From Paenibacillus_AB hodogayensis (GTDB lineage: Bacteria; Bacillota; Bacilli; Paenibacillales; NBRC-103111), in assembly GCF_039536325.1 (NCBI RefSeq), contig NZ_BAAAYO010000006.1, positions 558,001-622,000 on the forward strand: a stretch of DNA of 64,000 nucleotides. Direction: 5' to 3'. Both the position numbers and the translations under genes were made by a program. The notes beneath the pieces are model-generated. The model searched no databases, had not been told where the DNA came from, and worked only from the letters and a program-made list of their open reading frames with translations. Positions 33,013 to 41,565 of the stretch are shown here, piece by piece. How positions within the stretch are numbered: the stretch's first letter is position 1; the number at the start of each line of letters is the position of its first letter.

Positions 33013-33192
33013 ATTCCTTCTCCCATCCAGACTATACTGTCGGTCCCGGAATTGCACCAGGTCCACCGGTCGAAAGTTTACTCGCGACACGGGTCACGGA
33101 CTGATTCGGCCGCCAGGCGCGATACGCCTAAGCTGTGTTCTGAAAGCCGAAATCACCGCCGGTCGGGATTTGCACCCTGCCCCGAAGGAATA
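33013..33192 (-). promoter_or_regulatory. FMN riboswitch (RFN element)
   Basis: A classic RFN aptamer on the minus strand: TTCGGGGCAGGGTGCAAATC at the 5' end, CCCGACCGGCGGT, a variable hairpin, then CAGTCCGTGACCCG, CGACCGGTGGACCTGGTGCA, CGGGACCGACAGTATAGTC and TGGATGGGAGAAGG. FMN binding lowers expression of the ribDEAH operon. Terminator-like hairpins downstream provide the switch. Confidence 0.96.
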
Positions 33193-33221
33193 TCGTATGA
33201 TGTTCATTTGTATTGTACTGC

Positions 33222-33251
33222 ATATTACCATAGGAAAACAATGTGTGGCAA
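33222..33251 (-). promoter_or_regulatory. Promoter of the rib operon
   Basis: Minus strand: TTGCCA (33246-33251), 18 bp, TAATAT (33222-33227), with the FMN aptamer starting about 30 bp later. The divergent ppiB gene lies on the other side. Confidence 0.5.
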
Positions 33252-33356
33252 GCAGATTTTCATGCGTTTTTGGACGGATGTCGTTTTGGCTTTGAAAAAT
33301 GCGCGGATTTCCAGTACAATGAGTTAAGCTTTGGACAAGCAAGGGAGGAAATGACA

Positions 33357-33797
33357 ATGGCAAAAAAAGGTAGCATCGAGCTGGAAAACGGCGAGAAGGT
33401 ATTGATCGATTTTTATCCGGAGGAAGCGCCCAATACGGTAGCCAACTTCGAAAAGCTGGCTAACAGCGGCTTTTACAACGGTTTGACGTTCCACCGCGTC
33501 ATCAAGGGCTTCGTCGCTCAAGGCGGTTGTCCTCACGGCACGGGAACCGGCGGTCCCGGCTACACGATCGATTGCGAGACGTCCACCAACGTCAGCAAGC
33601 ACGAGCGCGGCACGCTCTCGATGGCCCATGCGGGCAAAAACACTGGCGGCAGCCAGTTCTTCATCTGCTATCAGCCGCAGCCGCATCTGGACGGCGGTCA
33701 TACCGTGTTCGGCAAAGTCGTCAAAGGGATGGAATTTATCGACGCAACCAAGCAAGGTGACAAGATGAAAGAAGTTAAGGTGTGGGACGAAGAGTAA
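33357..33797 (+). CDS. ppiB: Peptidyl-prolyl cis-trans isomerase B (cyclophilin)
   Basis: A cytosolic cyclophilin that isomerises X-Pro bonds. The 146-residue protein has the active-site blocks FHRVIKGFVAQGG (His and Arg about 43-44), GPGYTIDCE, SMAHAGKNTGGSQFFI and HLDGGHTVFGKV. The start is ATG at 33357 with GGGAGG 8 nt upstream; an ATG two codons earlier is too near that site. It stands between the rib operon and lysA region as in B. subtilis, but is on the plus strand. Confidence 0.96.
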   Translation: MAKKGSIELENGEKVLIDFYPEEAPNTVANFEKLANSGFYNGLTFHRVIKGFVAQGGCPHGTGTGGPGYTIDCETSTNVSKHERGTLSMAHAGKNTGGSQFFICYQPQPHLDGGHTVFGKVVKGMEFIDATKQGDKMKEVKVWDEE

Positions 33798-33823
33798 GCT
33801 CCGGCTTCTCCGAATCGCCTGTT

Positions 33824-33863
33824 CGAATAGCCCGTTGGCCTTGGATGGCCTCCGGGCTATTCG
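33824..33863. terminator. Hairpin between ppiB and the MFS gene
   Basis: CGAATAGCCCG pairs with CGGGCTATTCG, with an inner GGCC/GGCC element. It has no long T run, but sits between two convergent genes and probably ends one or both. Confidence 0.6.
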
Positions 33864-33909
33864 TTATGGGCTTGCGTCGCAAGATCGCGGAGCAGCCTGC
33901 ATACACGCC

Positions 33910-35106
33910 TCAGGACGAGACGGACTTCGTCGCCTTATTGGCTTGCAGCTTGATCGTAGCCGCTGTAATGATCAGCAGCAGGCCGTTGAGTACGAACACG
34001 ACGGGGATCGAGATCCAGCCGCCGATCGCCCCGCCCGCGATCGGTCCGGCCATATTGCCGAGCTGGTTGGCCGACTGGTTCAAGCTGAACGCCCTGCCGC
34101 GGAATTCGGGCGTCGTCGCCTTGACGATGAGCGCATTCAGCGAAGGGTACACGGCGGCGAAAAACAGCCCGTAGACGAAGCGCAGCGCGCCGAACCCGAC
34201 GATGCTGTGGAACAAAACCTGCAGCAGATTGCCAACGCCTCCTCCTATGAGGCCGATGACGAGCGTATTGCGATAGCCGATCCGTTCCCCGATCTTGCCC
34301 CATTGAGGCGCTGCCAAAATCGTCGCGATGCCGACGGCGGAGAAAATGATTCCCGAGCTGAAGCTGGCGTCGTTATGCGATACGCCCATCTTAAGCACGT
34401 AAATGGCCAGCAGCGGCTCCAGCACCATGACTGAGCTGGTGACGATCAGCGCGATCATCAGCTGGCGCATCAGCCCCGAATTGGCCGCAGCGGCCCGCAA
34501 ATCGTCAAGCACGTGCGAGCGGGGCCGGTTGCGGTCGAAATTGTCCTCCTTGACGAAGAATACGGCGACGAGCGCAGAGACGAGCACGACGGCGCCGGAC
34601 AGCAGGAACGCCTCACGGTAGCCGACGAACTTGCTCATCAGCCCGCCCACAAGCGGTCCGAGAATGCTGCCTGCGGCCGAAGCGGTCGAGATGATGCCGA
34701 GGGCGTAGCCGACCTTTTTCTCCGGCGTGTTCGTGCCGATCAGCGCAATCGCCGAAGGAACGTACCCGGCCAGCAAGCCGGACAAGATGCGAACGGCGAT
34801 CAGCTCGTAAGGGTTGCGCACCAAAGAGGTAAGAATATAGACTGCGCACAGCGAGAAGCCGGAGCGGATCAGCATCGGCCGGCGGCCGTATTTGTCCGAG
34901 AGAGAACCCCAGAACGGTGCGATTAACGCCCCGGCGAGAAACGTAATGCCGAAGGCGAAGCCGCTCCACAGCTCCAGATGCTTCTCCACCCCCAGATCGG
35001 TATTGATGTACAGCGATAAAAACGGAACAACCATCGAAAATGCCATTCCGCAGAAAAATACGCCTATCCATAGCACGTATAAATTGCGTTTCCAGTATTT
35101 TTCCAC
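33910..35106 (-). CDS. MFS multidrug-type exporter
   Basis: A 398-residue major facilitator with twelve predicted helices. The motif between TM2 and TM3 (GSLSDKYGRRPML) and a TM5 antiporter-type motif (GPLVGGLMSKFVG) point to a drug/H+ antiporter of the YttB/MdtG kind. The substrate cannot be told. The start chosen is GTG at 35106 with AAGGAG about 9 nt upstream; a GTG four codons earlier abuts that site. It lies between ppiB and lysA, where B. subtilis has no such gene, so it looks like an insert in a conserved block. Confidence 0.85.
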   Translation of the reverse strand: MEKYWKRNLYVLWIGVFFCGMAFSMVVPFLSLYINTDLGVEKHLELWSGFAFGITFLAGALIAPFWGSLSDKYGRRPMLIRSGFSLCAVYILTSLVRNPYELIAVRILSGLLAGYVPSAIALIGTNTPEKKVGYALGIISTASAAGSILGPLVGGLMSKFVGYREAFLLSGAVVLVSALVAVFFVKEDNFDRNRPRSHVLDDLRAAAANSGLMRQLMIALIVTSSVMVLEPLLAIYVLKMGVSHNDASFSSGIIFSAVGIATILAAPQWGKIGERIGYRNTLVIGLIGGGVGNLLQVLFHSIVGFGALRFVYGLFFAAVYPSLNALIVKATTPEFRGRAFSLNQSANQLGNMAGPIAGGAIGGWISIPVVFVLNGLLLIITAATIKLQANKATKSVSS

Positions 35107-35209
35107 GACTTGCCGCACTCCTTCGGTTACAAAAAGAACAACGCCTCAGCGCTCCGATCGAAAAGTCCGATCCGGGGCGCCGGCGCCGTTCTCATGCTTG
35201 ATATGCCGT

Positions 35210-36544
35210 TCAGCTTCTCCCTACCGGCTGCTTGCGCATCCGTTCCGGCAGAGCGTCCTTGCCAGCCACGTCCTCGAACGTTTCGCGGCGGACGACGAGG
35301 TCGGCCTCGCCGTCGCGCACGAACACGACCGCCGGACGGCGGAGCCGATTGTAGTTGCTCGCCATCGAATAATTGTACGCACCCGTGCACGATACGGCGA
35401 GCGTGTCGCCTGCACGGGTAACGGGAAGCTCCAGATCCCAGATAAGCATATCGCCGGTTTCGCAGCATTTGCCGGCCACGGATACGGTCTCCTCGTTCGG
35501 ATCTTTCGCACGGTTCGCGAGCATGGCTTCGTATTTGGCGTCATACAGAGCCGGACGCGGGTTATCGGTCATGCCCCCGTCCACGGACACGTACTTGCGC
35601 ACGCCTGGAATGTTCTTGGACGAGCCGATCGTGTACAGCGTCGTACCTGCGTCGCCGACGATGCTGCGGCCCGGCTCGATCCATATTTCCGGCTGCGGAT
35701 ACTCGTATTGGGCGAACAACGATTGGATCGAGTCGGTAATCGCCTGCACGTAGCGCGCAAGCGGCAGCGGGCTGTCCTCTTCGACATAGCGGATGCCGAA
35801 GCCGCCGCCCAGATTGATGACGGCAAACGTTACGCTCAGCTCGCGGCGAACGTCCTGGGCAAACTCGGCAACCCGTTCCGCGGCAAGGCGAAAGCCGTCG
35901 ACTTCGAAAATTTGCGATCCGATATGGGAATGAACGCCCAAAATGTTCACGTTCTGCATGGACGCCGCTTCGCGGATCGCCTCAAAGGCCGAGCCGTTGC
36001 CGATATCGAAGCCGAATTTCGTATCGGTTTGACCGGTCGAAATAAATTCGTGCGTGTGCGCCTCGACGCCCGGAGTGACGCGGAACAGCACATTGATAAC
36101 CGCTCCTTTGTCCTTGGCGGTTTCATTCAACAGATGCAGCTCCATGAAATTGTCGACGACGATACAGCCGATCTTCGCATCGAGCGCCATCTCGATTTCC
36201 TCGGGGGTTTTGTTGTTGCCGTGAAAATGAATGCGCTCCGGCGGGAATCCGGCCCGCAGGGCGGTATACAGCTCGCCGTCGGAGACGACGTCCAGCGACA
36301 GCCCTTCCTCCTCGGCGATCCGGCACATGGCCATGACGCAAAACGCCTTGCTCGCGTAAGCCACTTGAAACGGCAGTCCGGTGGCGCGAAACGCTTCGAC
36401 GAACTCCCGGCAGCGGCGGCGAATCAGTTCCTCGTCGAATACGTACAGCGGAGTGCCGAACTGGGCGGTCAGTTCCGCCGTATCGCATCCTCCGATTTCC
36501 AATCTCCCGGCCGCGTTAATTTGACTCGTTCCGTGCAAATACAT
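35210..36544 (-). CDS. lysA: Diaminopimelate decarboxylase
   Basis: LysA decarboxylates meso-diaminopimelate to L-lysine with PLP. The 444-residue protein has the fold III PLP barrel: the Schiff-base Lys66 in YASKAF, HFHGNNK, the HSHIGSQ block, GGGFGI (phosphate binding), EPGRSI, and the C-terminal CCETGD and YNYSMASNYN (active site across the dimer). AGAGGAACG precedes the ATG at 36544. In B. subtilis it likewise follows spoVAF. A candidate SigA promoter gives it independent expression. Confidence 0.96.
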   Translation of the reverse strand: MYLHGTSQINAAGRLEIGGCDTAELTAQFGTPLYVFDEELIRRRCREFVEAFRATGLPFQVAYASKAFCVMAMCRIAEEEGLSLDVVSDGELYTALRAGFPPERIHFHGNNKTPEEIEMALDAKIGCIVVDNFMELHLLNETAKDKGAVINVLFRVTPGVEAHTHEFISTGQTDTKFGFDIGNGSAFEAIREAASMQNVNILGVHSHIGSQIFEVDGFRLAAERVAEFAQDVRRELSVTFAVINLGGGFGIRYVEEDSPLPLARYVQAITDSIQSLFAQYEYPQPEIWIEPGRSIVGDAGTTLYTIGSSKNIPGVRKYVSVDGGMTDNPRPALYDAKYEAMLANRAKDPNEETVSVAGKCCETGDMLIWDLELPVTRAGDTLAVSCTGAYNYSMASNYNRLRRPAVVFVRDGEADLVVRRETFEDVAGKDALPERMRKQPVGRS

Positions 36545-36602
36545 GATTACGTTCCTCTTTCCTTCGTTCGATATCGTGGTTGGCATTAGCAAGCTTTCTT
36601 CT

Positions 36603-36631
36603 AAAGTACCACAGCGCTGTTGTATTGACAA
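36603..36631 (-). promoter_or_regulatory. Possible lysA promoter
   Basis: Minus strand: TTGTCA (36626-36631), 17 bp, TACTTT (36603-36608), about 60 bp before the lysA start. The -10 is weak. Confidence 0.4.
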
Positions 36632-36727
36632 TACGGGCTATACACCAGTCTGCGCAGGCGAAGGCCTGCCGCGCCTTTCCTCAATGGCCCCCGGACGGCC
36701 CGGCAGCTCGGCGGCAGGCAGCCAAAC

Positions 36728-36750
36728 AAGCCCGCTCCAAGGGCGGGCTT
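36728..36750 (-). terminator. Hairpin after spoVAF
   Basis: AAGCCCGC pairs with GCGGGCTT (8 bp, 7-nt loop) about 50 bp after the spoVAF stop. The tail (GTTTGG) is only weakly T-rich. Confidence 0.5.
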
Positions 36751-36796
36751 GCCGGTACTGCACAGCCTCTCGCTGCTTTGAACGGCCGATAAGCAT

Positions 36797-38371
36797 TCAT
36801 TCCGGCTGTCTGCGGCGGTCCACCGCATTCGTGATGCTCGGACGCATTTTGGAAGCCAGAATCGGCCGGCGAAACAAGATCGACAGCATCGCCTTTCCGT
36901 TGAACGGAATGAACGGCCACATATATGGCGTATTGTAGGAACGATTGATGGACAGAGCAACCAGCCATATCGTGATGCCGATGACGAAGCCCGGAATCTG
37001 GAACGCGGCTACCAGAATAAGCAGCCCCATCCGGACGAGACGGTTCGCGAGTCCAAGCTCGTAGCTCGGGGTGGCGAACATGCCGACTGCGGCAATCGCC
37101 ATATACATAATGACCTCATTGATAAACAGTCCGGTTTTCACGGCGATGTCGCCGACCAGAATGGCCGCAACAAGCCCCATGGCCACCGAAAGCGGCGAAG
37201 GCGTATGAACGGCGGCCAGCCGCATCAAATCGACGCCCAGCTCCACCAGTAAAAACTGGATCAGAATCGGCAGCTCTCCTTGCTTCTGCGGTCCGAGAAA
37301 GGCGAGTCCCGCCGGCTTCAGCTCGGGATGCTTCACCATCAGAAACCACAGAGGCAGCAAAAACAACGAAGCGAATATCCCGATAAACCGCACCCAACGC
37401 AAGTAGCTGCCCACAAAAGGCGTCTGCCGGTACTCCTCGACATGCTGCACCAGATGAAAAAAAGTCGTCGGCAGGATCATCACGCTCGGCGAAGTATCTG
37501 CGAACAAAATAACGTGCCCTTCCAGCATATGCGAGGCGACGACATCGGGACGCTCCGAATAACGGACCGACGGATACGGGTTCCAGCCTTTGCCGATAAT
37601 CGCCTCCTCGAGCTGTTTGTCCCCAAGCGGAATGCCGTCGATCTCCACCTGATTGATCTTGTCGCGCAGCGATTCGACCAAGGTCGGGTCGGCAATGTCG
37701 CCGATATAGCCGATGCATACGTCCGTCTTCGTCCGCAAGCCTACGGTCAGCAGCTCCAGCTTCAGCCGTGGATCGCGGATGCGCCTCCGGACCAGGCTCA
37801 CATTGGTCATCAACGTCTCCACAAAGCCGTCGCGCGAGCCGCGGACTACCCTTTCCAAATCCGGCTCTTCGATCGAACGGACCGGGAACGTTTTGGCATC
37901 TATAACCAAAGCGGCGGATTCATGATCGATAAACAGCACCGTGGAGCCCATCAGCGCGAACTGGACCGCCTTGTCGAACTCCTTTTCCGGTACAACCTGA
38001 ATGTGCGACACATACCGGTTCATCAGCGCGGCCAGAGCATTCGGAGCAAGCTGTTCCCGGTCGAGCAGCGACAGGCGGGCAATAATATCGGTCAGTACCG
38101 TGTCCTTGGCAAATCCGTTGACGAAGAAGAAAGCGGTCTTCTTCATTCCGAACTCCATCTCGCGGAACACGAGGTCGAAGCTGACGCCCAGGCCGACCTT
38201 TTCCTTCAGTGCCCGCTCGATCTCACCGATCGAACGGGGAATCTCCTTCATTTCCTTCAAACCGAGCTCTTCGTCAGTCAGCAGCTCGTTGGCGTCGATG
38301 TTCCCATCGTTCTTGCGTCTGCGCCGTACGGTCAGCTTGCCTCGGGGCTGATCTTTCATATCCGTATCCAT
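36797..38371 (-). CDS. spoVAF: Stage V sporulation protein AF
   Basis: SpoVAF resembles the A subunit of GerA-type germinant receptors and is a forespore inner-membrane protein. The 524-residue protein has a large cytoplasmic N-terminal part (GMKKTAFFFVNGFAKDTVLT, about 73-92; the PDLERVVRGSRDGFVETL block). About five membrane helices follow after residue 290, with HTPSPLSVAMGLVAAILVGD. The start is ATG at 38371 with AAGGAGG 7 nt upstream; the ATG two codons earlier is too close. It follows spoVAB directly: spoVAC, spoVAD and spoVAE are not here. Confidence 0.94.
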   Translation of the reverse strand: MDTDMKDQPRGKLTVRRRRKNDGNIDANELLTDEELGLKEMKEIPRSIGEIERALKEKVGLGVSFDLVFREMEFGMKKTAFFFVNGFAKDTVLTDIIARLSLLDREQLAPNALAALMNRYVSHIQVVPEKEFDKAVQFALMGSTVLFIDHESAALVIDAKTFPVRSIEEPDLERVVRGSRDGFVETLMTNVSLVRRRIRDPRLKLELLTVGLRTKTDVCIGYIGDIADPTLVESLRDKINQVEIDGIPLGDKQLEEAIIGKGWNPYPSVRYSERPDVVASHMLEGHVILFADTSPSVMILPTTFFHLVQHVEEYRQTPFVGSYLRWVRFIGIFASLFLLPLWFLMVKHPELKPAGLAFLGPQKQGELPILIQFLLVELGVDLMRLAAVHTPSPLSVAMGLVAAILVGDIAVKTGLFINEVIMYMAIAAVGMFATPSYELGLANRLVRMGLLILVAAFQIPGFVIGITIWLVALSINRSYNTPYMWPFIPFNGKAMLSILFRRPILASKMRPSITNAVDRRRQPE

Positions 38372-38429
38372 TCGCATCCCTCCTTGGATCGTGTAAGTTC
38401 ATTTGAAACCATGCGATTCGGCAAGCCCG

Positions 38430-38855
38430 TCAAGCGTGATACACGATCCAATCGAACAGCGAGCCGATCACCTTCCCGAGCACCATCGCCATCAGCAGCC
38501 AGACGATGTACCCGCCAAGCCCGAGACGCTTGGCCATGATCGGCAGCACGTTCAGCACTTCGGTCAGCGCTCCGGCCAGCATGCCGACGAAGCAGCCGGC
38601 CAGCAGTCCGATCAGAATCGCAGCGACCGGAGTCAGCGTCACCCGCCAATCGAAGAAATAGGCGAACGTCCAGAACAACACCCCCGTGACCATCGCTCCT
38701 TCGAACCAGTGCACTCGGTCGAACGAACGGGTCATCTGCGCCAGCCTCGGCACAATATCGAGCACGATCAGGAACGAAACCATCCCCCCGCCGACCGCCA
38801 AGCCTCCCGCCAAGCCGATGACCGCCGCCGAGACGATTCCGAACAGGCCGATCAT
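38430..38855 (-). CDS. spoVAB: Stage V sporulation protein AB
   Basis: A 141-residue integral membrane protein with four or five helices, a forespore protein of the spoVA operon, which moves dipicolinic acid into and out of the spore. Recognised by the start GLFGIVSAAVIGLAGGLAVG, the block FLIVLDIVPRLAQMTRS, and position after spoVAA. Its ATG overlaps the spoVAA stop (ATGA), so it is coupled. Confidence 0.92.
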   Translation of the reverse strand: MIGLFGIVSAAVIGLAGGLAVGGGMVSFLIVLDIVPRLAQMTRSFDRVHWFEGAMVTGVLFWTFAYFFDWRVTLTPVAAILIGLLAGCFVGMLAGALTEVLNVLPIMAKRLGLGGYIVWLLMAMVLGKVIGSLFDWIVYHA

Positions 38856-39574
38856 GGCCGTCGCCCTTCTTCCTGCGAAGCTTCAGTCGGTCTCGGAGCC
38901 GCAGACGATTCCGCCGCGCTTCCCTTGTCCTCACCGGGTGTCAACGTTCCCGACGGAACGCTTGCCATTTTCTGATATTCTTCGGTGATGACGTACTGGT
39001 TCAAGCTCTGCTGGTATGTGAACAGCTCCACCTCCAGTGGACTCGGCTCCTCGGTGAACCGTTTTTTGAACAGCTGGTTGAAAAACAGCACCATGCCGGC
39101 TCCCAGACCAAGCGAATACGGAATTTGCAGCCAATACGGATGCTCCACCCATTCACCCGTTACCATCTCGTAGATGCGCTGATGCACCTCCATCATGCTT
39201 ACGTCCTCGTGAAAATTCATGATAGCCAACCCGGAGCCGATGAACAGCAGCAGCCAAACGACTGCAAGCGCAAGCCGATTCGGCCGCTTCGGCTTCGTTT
39301 CGATATCGATCAGCACGTGCGGATCGCCGAAATATTCGATCTTGATGTGCGGCGCGACGCTGCGAATCGTCCGGACGATGTGCATCATGTCGATCAGCAC
39401 GATGTTGCCGTCGCGCTCCGACGGTTTCACAAGCGGCAGCTCCATCAGCGTCCGCTCCATGTCCGGCTCGGTCAACAGCTGCGCGACGCGCCCCAGCGTC
39501 ACAGTTTGCCCCGGAGGAATCGTAGCCCGCTTGCGCAATCGTATGTATACGGTCGGAGTGAACGCGTGACTCAT
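38852..39574 (-). CDS. spoVAA: Stage V sporulation protein AA
   Basis: A 240-residue forespore protein with a soluble N-terminal domain (about 1-95: VYIRLRKRATIPPGQTVTLG, MELPLVKPSERDGN), two membrane helices (about 100-118 and 150-168), and a polar tail rich in Ser, Glu and Pro. The tail after about 200 is low-complexity and longer than expected. First gene of the spoVA group, about 210 bp after sigF, with a terminator between, so it needs its own (SigG-type) promoter, which I could not assign. Confidence 0.92.
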   Translation of the reverse strand: MSHAFTPTVYIRLRKRATIPPGQTVTLGRVAQLLTEPDMERTLMELPLVKPSERDGNIVLIDMMHIVRTIRSVAPHIKIEYFGDPHVLIDIETKPKRPNRLALAVVWLLLFIGSGLAIMNFHEDVSMMEVHQRIYEMVTGEWVEHPYWLQIPYSLGLGAGMVLFFNQLFKKRFTEEPSPLEVELFTYQQSLNQYVITEEYQKMASVPSGTLTPGEDKGSAAESSAAPRPTEASQEEGRRP

Positions 39575-39676
39575 GGAATCACTCCCTTCATTTGTGTCAT
39601 TTGGTGTAGTATGCGGAGTGCGGCAAGCGGATAGTCGCCCTATTTTTTGGCAAACGGCTCCAATCCATGCTCAACG

Positions 39677-39721
39677 CAAAAAAACGACCGTCTCCCGCCC
39701 CTAAGGGCCGAAAACGGTCGG
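39677..39721 (-). terminator. Terminator after sigF
   Basis: CGACCGT pairs with ACGGTCG around a loop with an inner GGCCC/GGGGC element, followed by seven T on the minus strand. Confidence 0.8.
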
Positions 39722-39782
39722 TGTTTCGTCTGTATTCGATGCCGGCGCGGCTCCCGCCCGTAGCTTGGACGTAAACTGACGC

Positions 39783-40538
39783 TCATTGGGCGATCTGCTC
39801 GCGGATTGATTGCAATATTTTTTTCTCCAGCCGGGATACTTGCACCTGGGAAATGCCGAGCCGGCTGGCCACCTCCGACTGCGTCTGATCGCGGAAGTAC
39901 CGCAGGTAGACGATCAGCCTCTCCCGCTCCGACAAGGCGCTGATCGCCTCATTGAGAGCCAGCTTGTCGAACCACTTTTCCTGGCTTTCGTCGGCAATCT
40001 GATCCATCAGAGTAATCGGGTCCCCGTCGTTCTCGAATACGGTCTCATGAATCGACGAAGGCGGCTTGTTGGCCTCCTGCGCGAACACGACGTCTTCGGG
40101 CGTAATGCCGAGATCGTCTGCCACTTCCTTGATCGTGGGCATCCGGCCGAGCCGCTTGGACAGTTCGTCCTTCTTCTTGCGCACCTTGTTCGCCAGTTCT
40201 TTGAGCGAACGGCTGACTTTGACGGTACCGTCGTCGCGTAAAAAACGCTGGATTTCCCCGATAATCATCGGAACCGCATAGGTGGAAAATTTAACGTCAT
40301 AGGACAGGTCGAATTTGTCTACCGATTTCAGCAATCCGATGCACCCGATCTGAAACAAATCTTCAGGCTCGTAGCCTCGGTTCAGAAACCGTTGAACGAC
40401 CGACCAGACGAGGCGAATGTTGCAATTGACGAGCGTCTCGCGCGCGATGGTATCCCCGGATTGGCTCAGAGCGATAAGCCGTTTCACTTCACTATCGTCC
40501 AGGTACGTGTGCGAGGCATGTTTCAAATCGACATCCAT
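39783..40538 (-). CDS. sigF: Sporulation sigma factor SigF
   Basis: SigF is the first forespore-specific sigma factor, held inactive by SpoIIAB. The 251-residue SigB/F/G-type sigma has region 2 (DLFQIGCIGLLKSVDKFDLS, FSTYAVPMIIGEIQRFLRDD), region 3 (LSKRLGRMPTIKEVADDLGI) and region 4 (SERERLIVYLRYFRDQTQSE, with helix-turn-helix LGISQVQVSRLEKKIL). Third gene of spoIIAA-spoIIAB-sigF, 12 bp after spoIIAB. Confidence 0.97.
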   Translation of the reverse strand: MDVDLKHASHTYLDDSEVKRLIALSQSGDTIARETLVNCNIRLVWSVVQRFLNRGYEPEDLFQIGCIGLLKSVDKFDLSYDVKFSTYAVPMIIGEIQRFLRDDGTVKVSRSLKELANKVRKKKDELSKRLGRMPTIKEVADDLGITPEDVVFAQEANKPPSSIHETVFENDGDPITLMDQIADESQEKWFDKLALNEAISALSERERLIVYLRYFRDQTQSEVASRLGISQVQVSRLEKKILQSIREQIAQ

Positions 40539-40550
40539 ATCGCAAAACCC

Positions 40551-40997
40551 CTAGTTAAAAAGCGCTTTTTTTGATTCGATTTGCTTGACCATTACGACCT
40601 TCGTCCCTTGGCCGGGCTCGGATACGACATCCACCTCGTCCATAAAGTTTTCGATGATCGTGAACCCCATCCCGGACCGCTCCAATTCGGGTTTCGAGGT
40701 GTACAGCGGCTGGCGAGCCAGCTCCAAATCTTCTATGCCTTTGCCTTGATCCTCGACGGTCAGAAAAAAGCGGTCTCCCTCGATTTTCGCGGTAATCTCG
40801 ATTTCCTGGTCGCTGGCGTTGTCATATCCGTGAATAATCGCATTCGTTACCGCTTCGGATACGACCGTCTTGATATCGGTCAGCTCTTCCATCGTCGGAT
40901 CGAGCTGGGAAACGAACGCGGCAACGACAACGCGCGCGAACGATTCGTTCTCGGATATACTGGCAAAGCGAAGCTGCATGTGATTGTTCCGGCTCAT
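40551..40997 (-). CDS. spoIIAB: Anti-sigma F factor SpoIIAB
   Basis: SpoIIAB binds SigF and, as a serine kinase, inactivates SpoIIAA. The 148-residue GHKL-fold protein has the N box (TVVSEAVTNAIIHGYDN, catalytic Glu about 46 and Asn 50), G1 box (EDQGKGIED) and G2 region (RSGMGFTIIENFMDEV). Its ATG overlaps the spoIIAA stop (ATGA). Confidence 0.97.
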   Translation of the reverse strand: MSRNNHMQLRFASISENESFARVVVAAFVSQLDPTMEELTDIKTVVSEAVTNAIIHGYDNASDQEIEITAKIEGDRFFLTVEDQGKGIEDLELARQPLYTSKPELERSGMGFTIIENFMDEVDVVSEPGQGTKVVMVKQIESKKALFN

Positions 40998-41347
40998 GAC
41001 ACCACCTCCAAGCTGGATAAAGCAAGTCTCTCATTATCTTGAATGGACAAAATCTTGAACAGTCCGGACATCTCAAATAAACGATAGACCGCCGGATTGA
41101 CATCGCACACGACCATTTTGCCGCCTCTTGCCGTAATGAGCTTATATCGGCCGAGAATGACGCCGAGCCCCGAGCTGTCCATGAAACTCAACTCTTTCAT
41201 ACTGAGCACGACATGGTTGACGTCGCCCCGCAAAATCGCCTCTTCCATTTTCACTTTCACGGCATCGGCGGTATGATGATCGAGTTCCCCCTTTAATCGG
41301 ACGATCAGCGTTCTCCGGTGATGCTCCAATTCAATGTGCAAACTCAA
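40994..41347 (-). CDS. spoIIAA: Anti-anti-sigma factor SpoIIAA
   Basis: SpoIIAA, when dephosphorylated by SpoIIE, binds SpoIIAB and frees SigF. The 117-residue STAS protein has the phosphorylated serine motif LSFMDSSGLGVILGRYK (Ser about 58) and GELDHHTAD near the start, at the same length as B. subtilis. The start is TTG at 41347, the position of Met in B. subtilis (M-S-L), with GGAAGTGAG 7 nt upstream; upstream in-frame codons have no site. Confidence 0.96.
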   Translation of the reverse strand: MSLHIELEHHRRTLIVRLKGELDHHTADAVKVKMEEAILRGDVNHVVLSMKELSFMDSSGLGVILGRYKLITARGGKMVVCDVNPAVYRLFEMSGLFKILSIQDNERLALSSLEVVS

Positions 41348-41381
41348 GGCAGGCTCACTTCCTTTCGCGTTGTGCCTATGA

Positions 41382-41421
41382 TTTCTACGAAATGGACGTA
41401 TATTCCTGCATGGCGACAAAA
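41382..41421 (-). promoter_or_regulatory. SigH-type promoter and possible Spo0A box of the spoIIA operon
   Basis: Minus strand: GCAGGAATA (41401-41409), 12 bp, GTAGAAA (41382-41388), one mismatch to the SigH consensus RnAGGAwWW-N11-12-RnnGAAT. Just upstream, TTTTGTCGCCA (41411-41421) resembles a Spo0A box. Both controls are known for this operon in B. subtilis. Confidence 0.65.
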
Positions 41422-41565
41422 CTAGAAGAAAACTGCTAAAAAGAGGTGATTCCTGATCATTTTCAACAACTTACGGTCATTTTTCGCGAAAATTCGTCAA
41501 TCTCTCCGCAAACCGGCTATTCCCGGATACCGCCGAGGCATCCGGGAACGACCGGGTCATACGCG

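Noticed and set aside
34892..36589. A 565-codon plus-strand frame opposite lysA and the MFS gene
   Set aside because: Long only because of GC-rich codon bias on the other strand; both opposite genes are certain.
41520..41548. 9-bp GC hairpin after dacF
   Set aside because: No T run, so not called a terminator; dacF transcripts may read into spoIIA as in B. subtilis.
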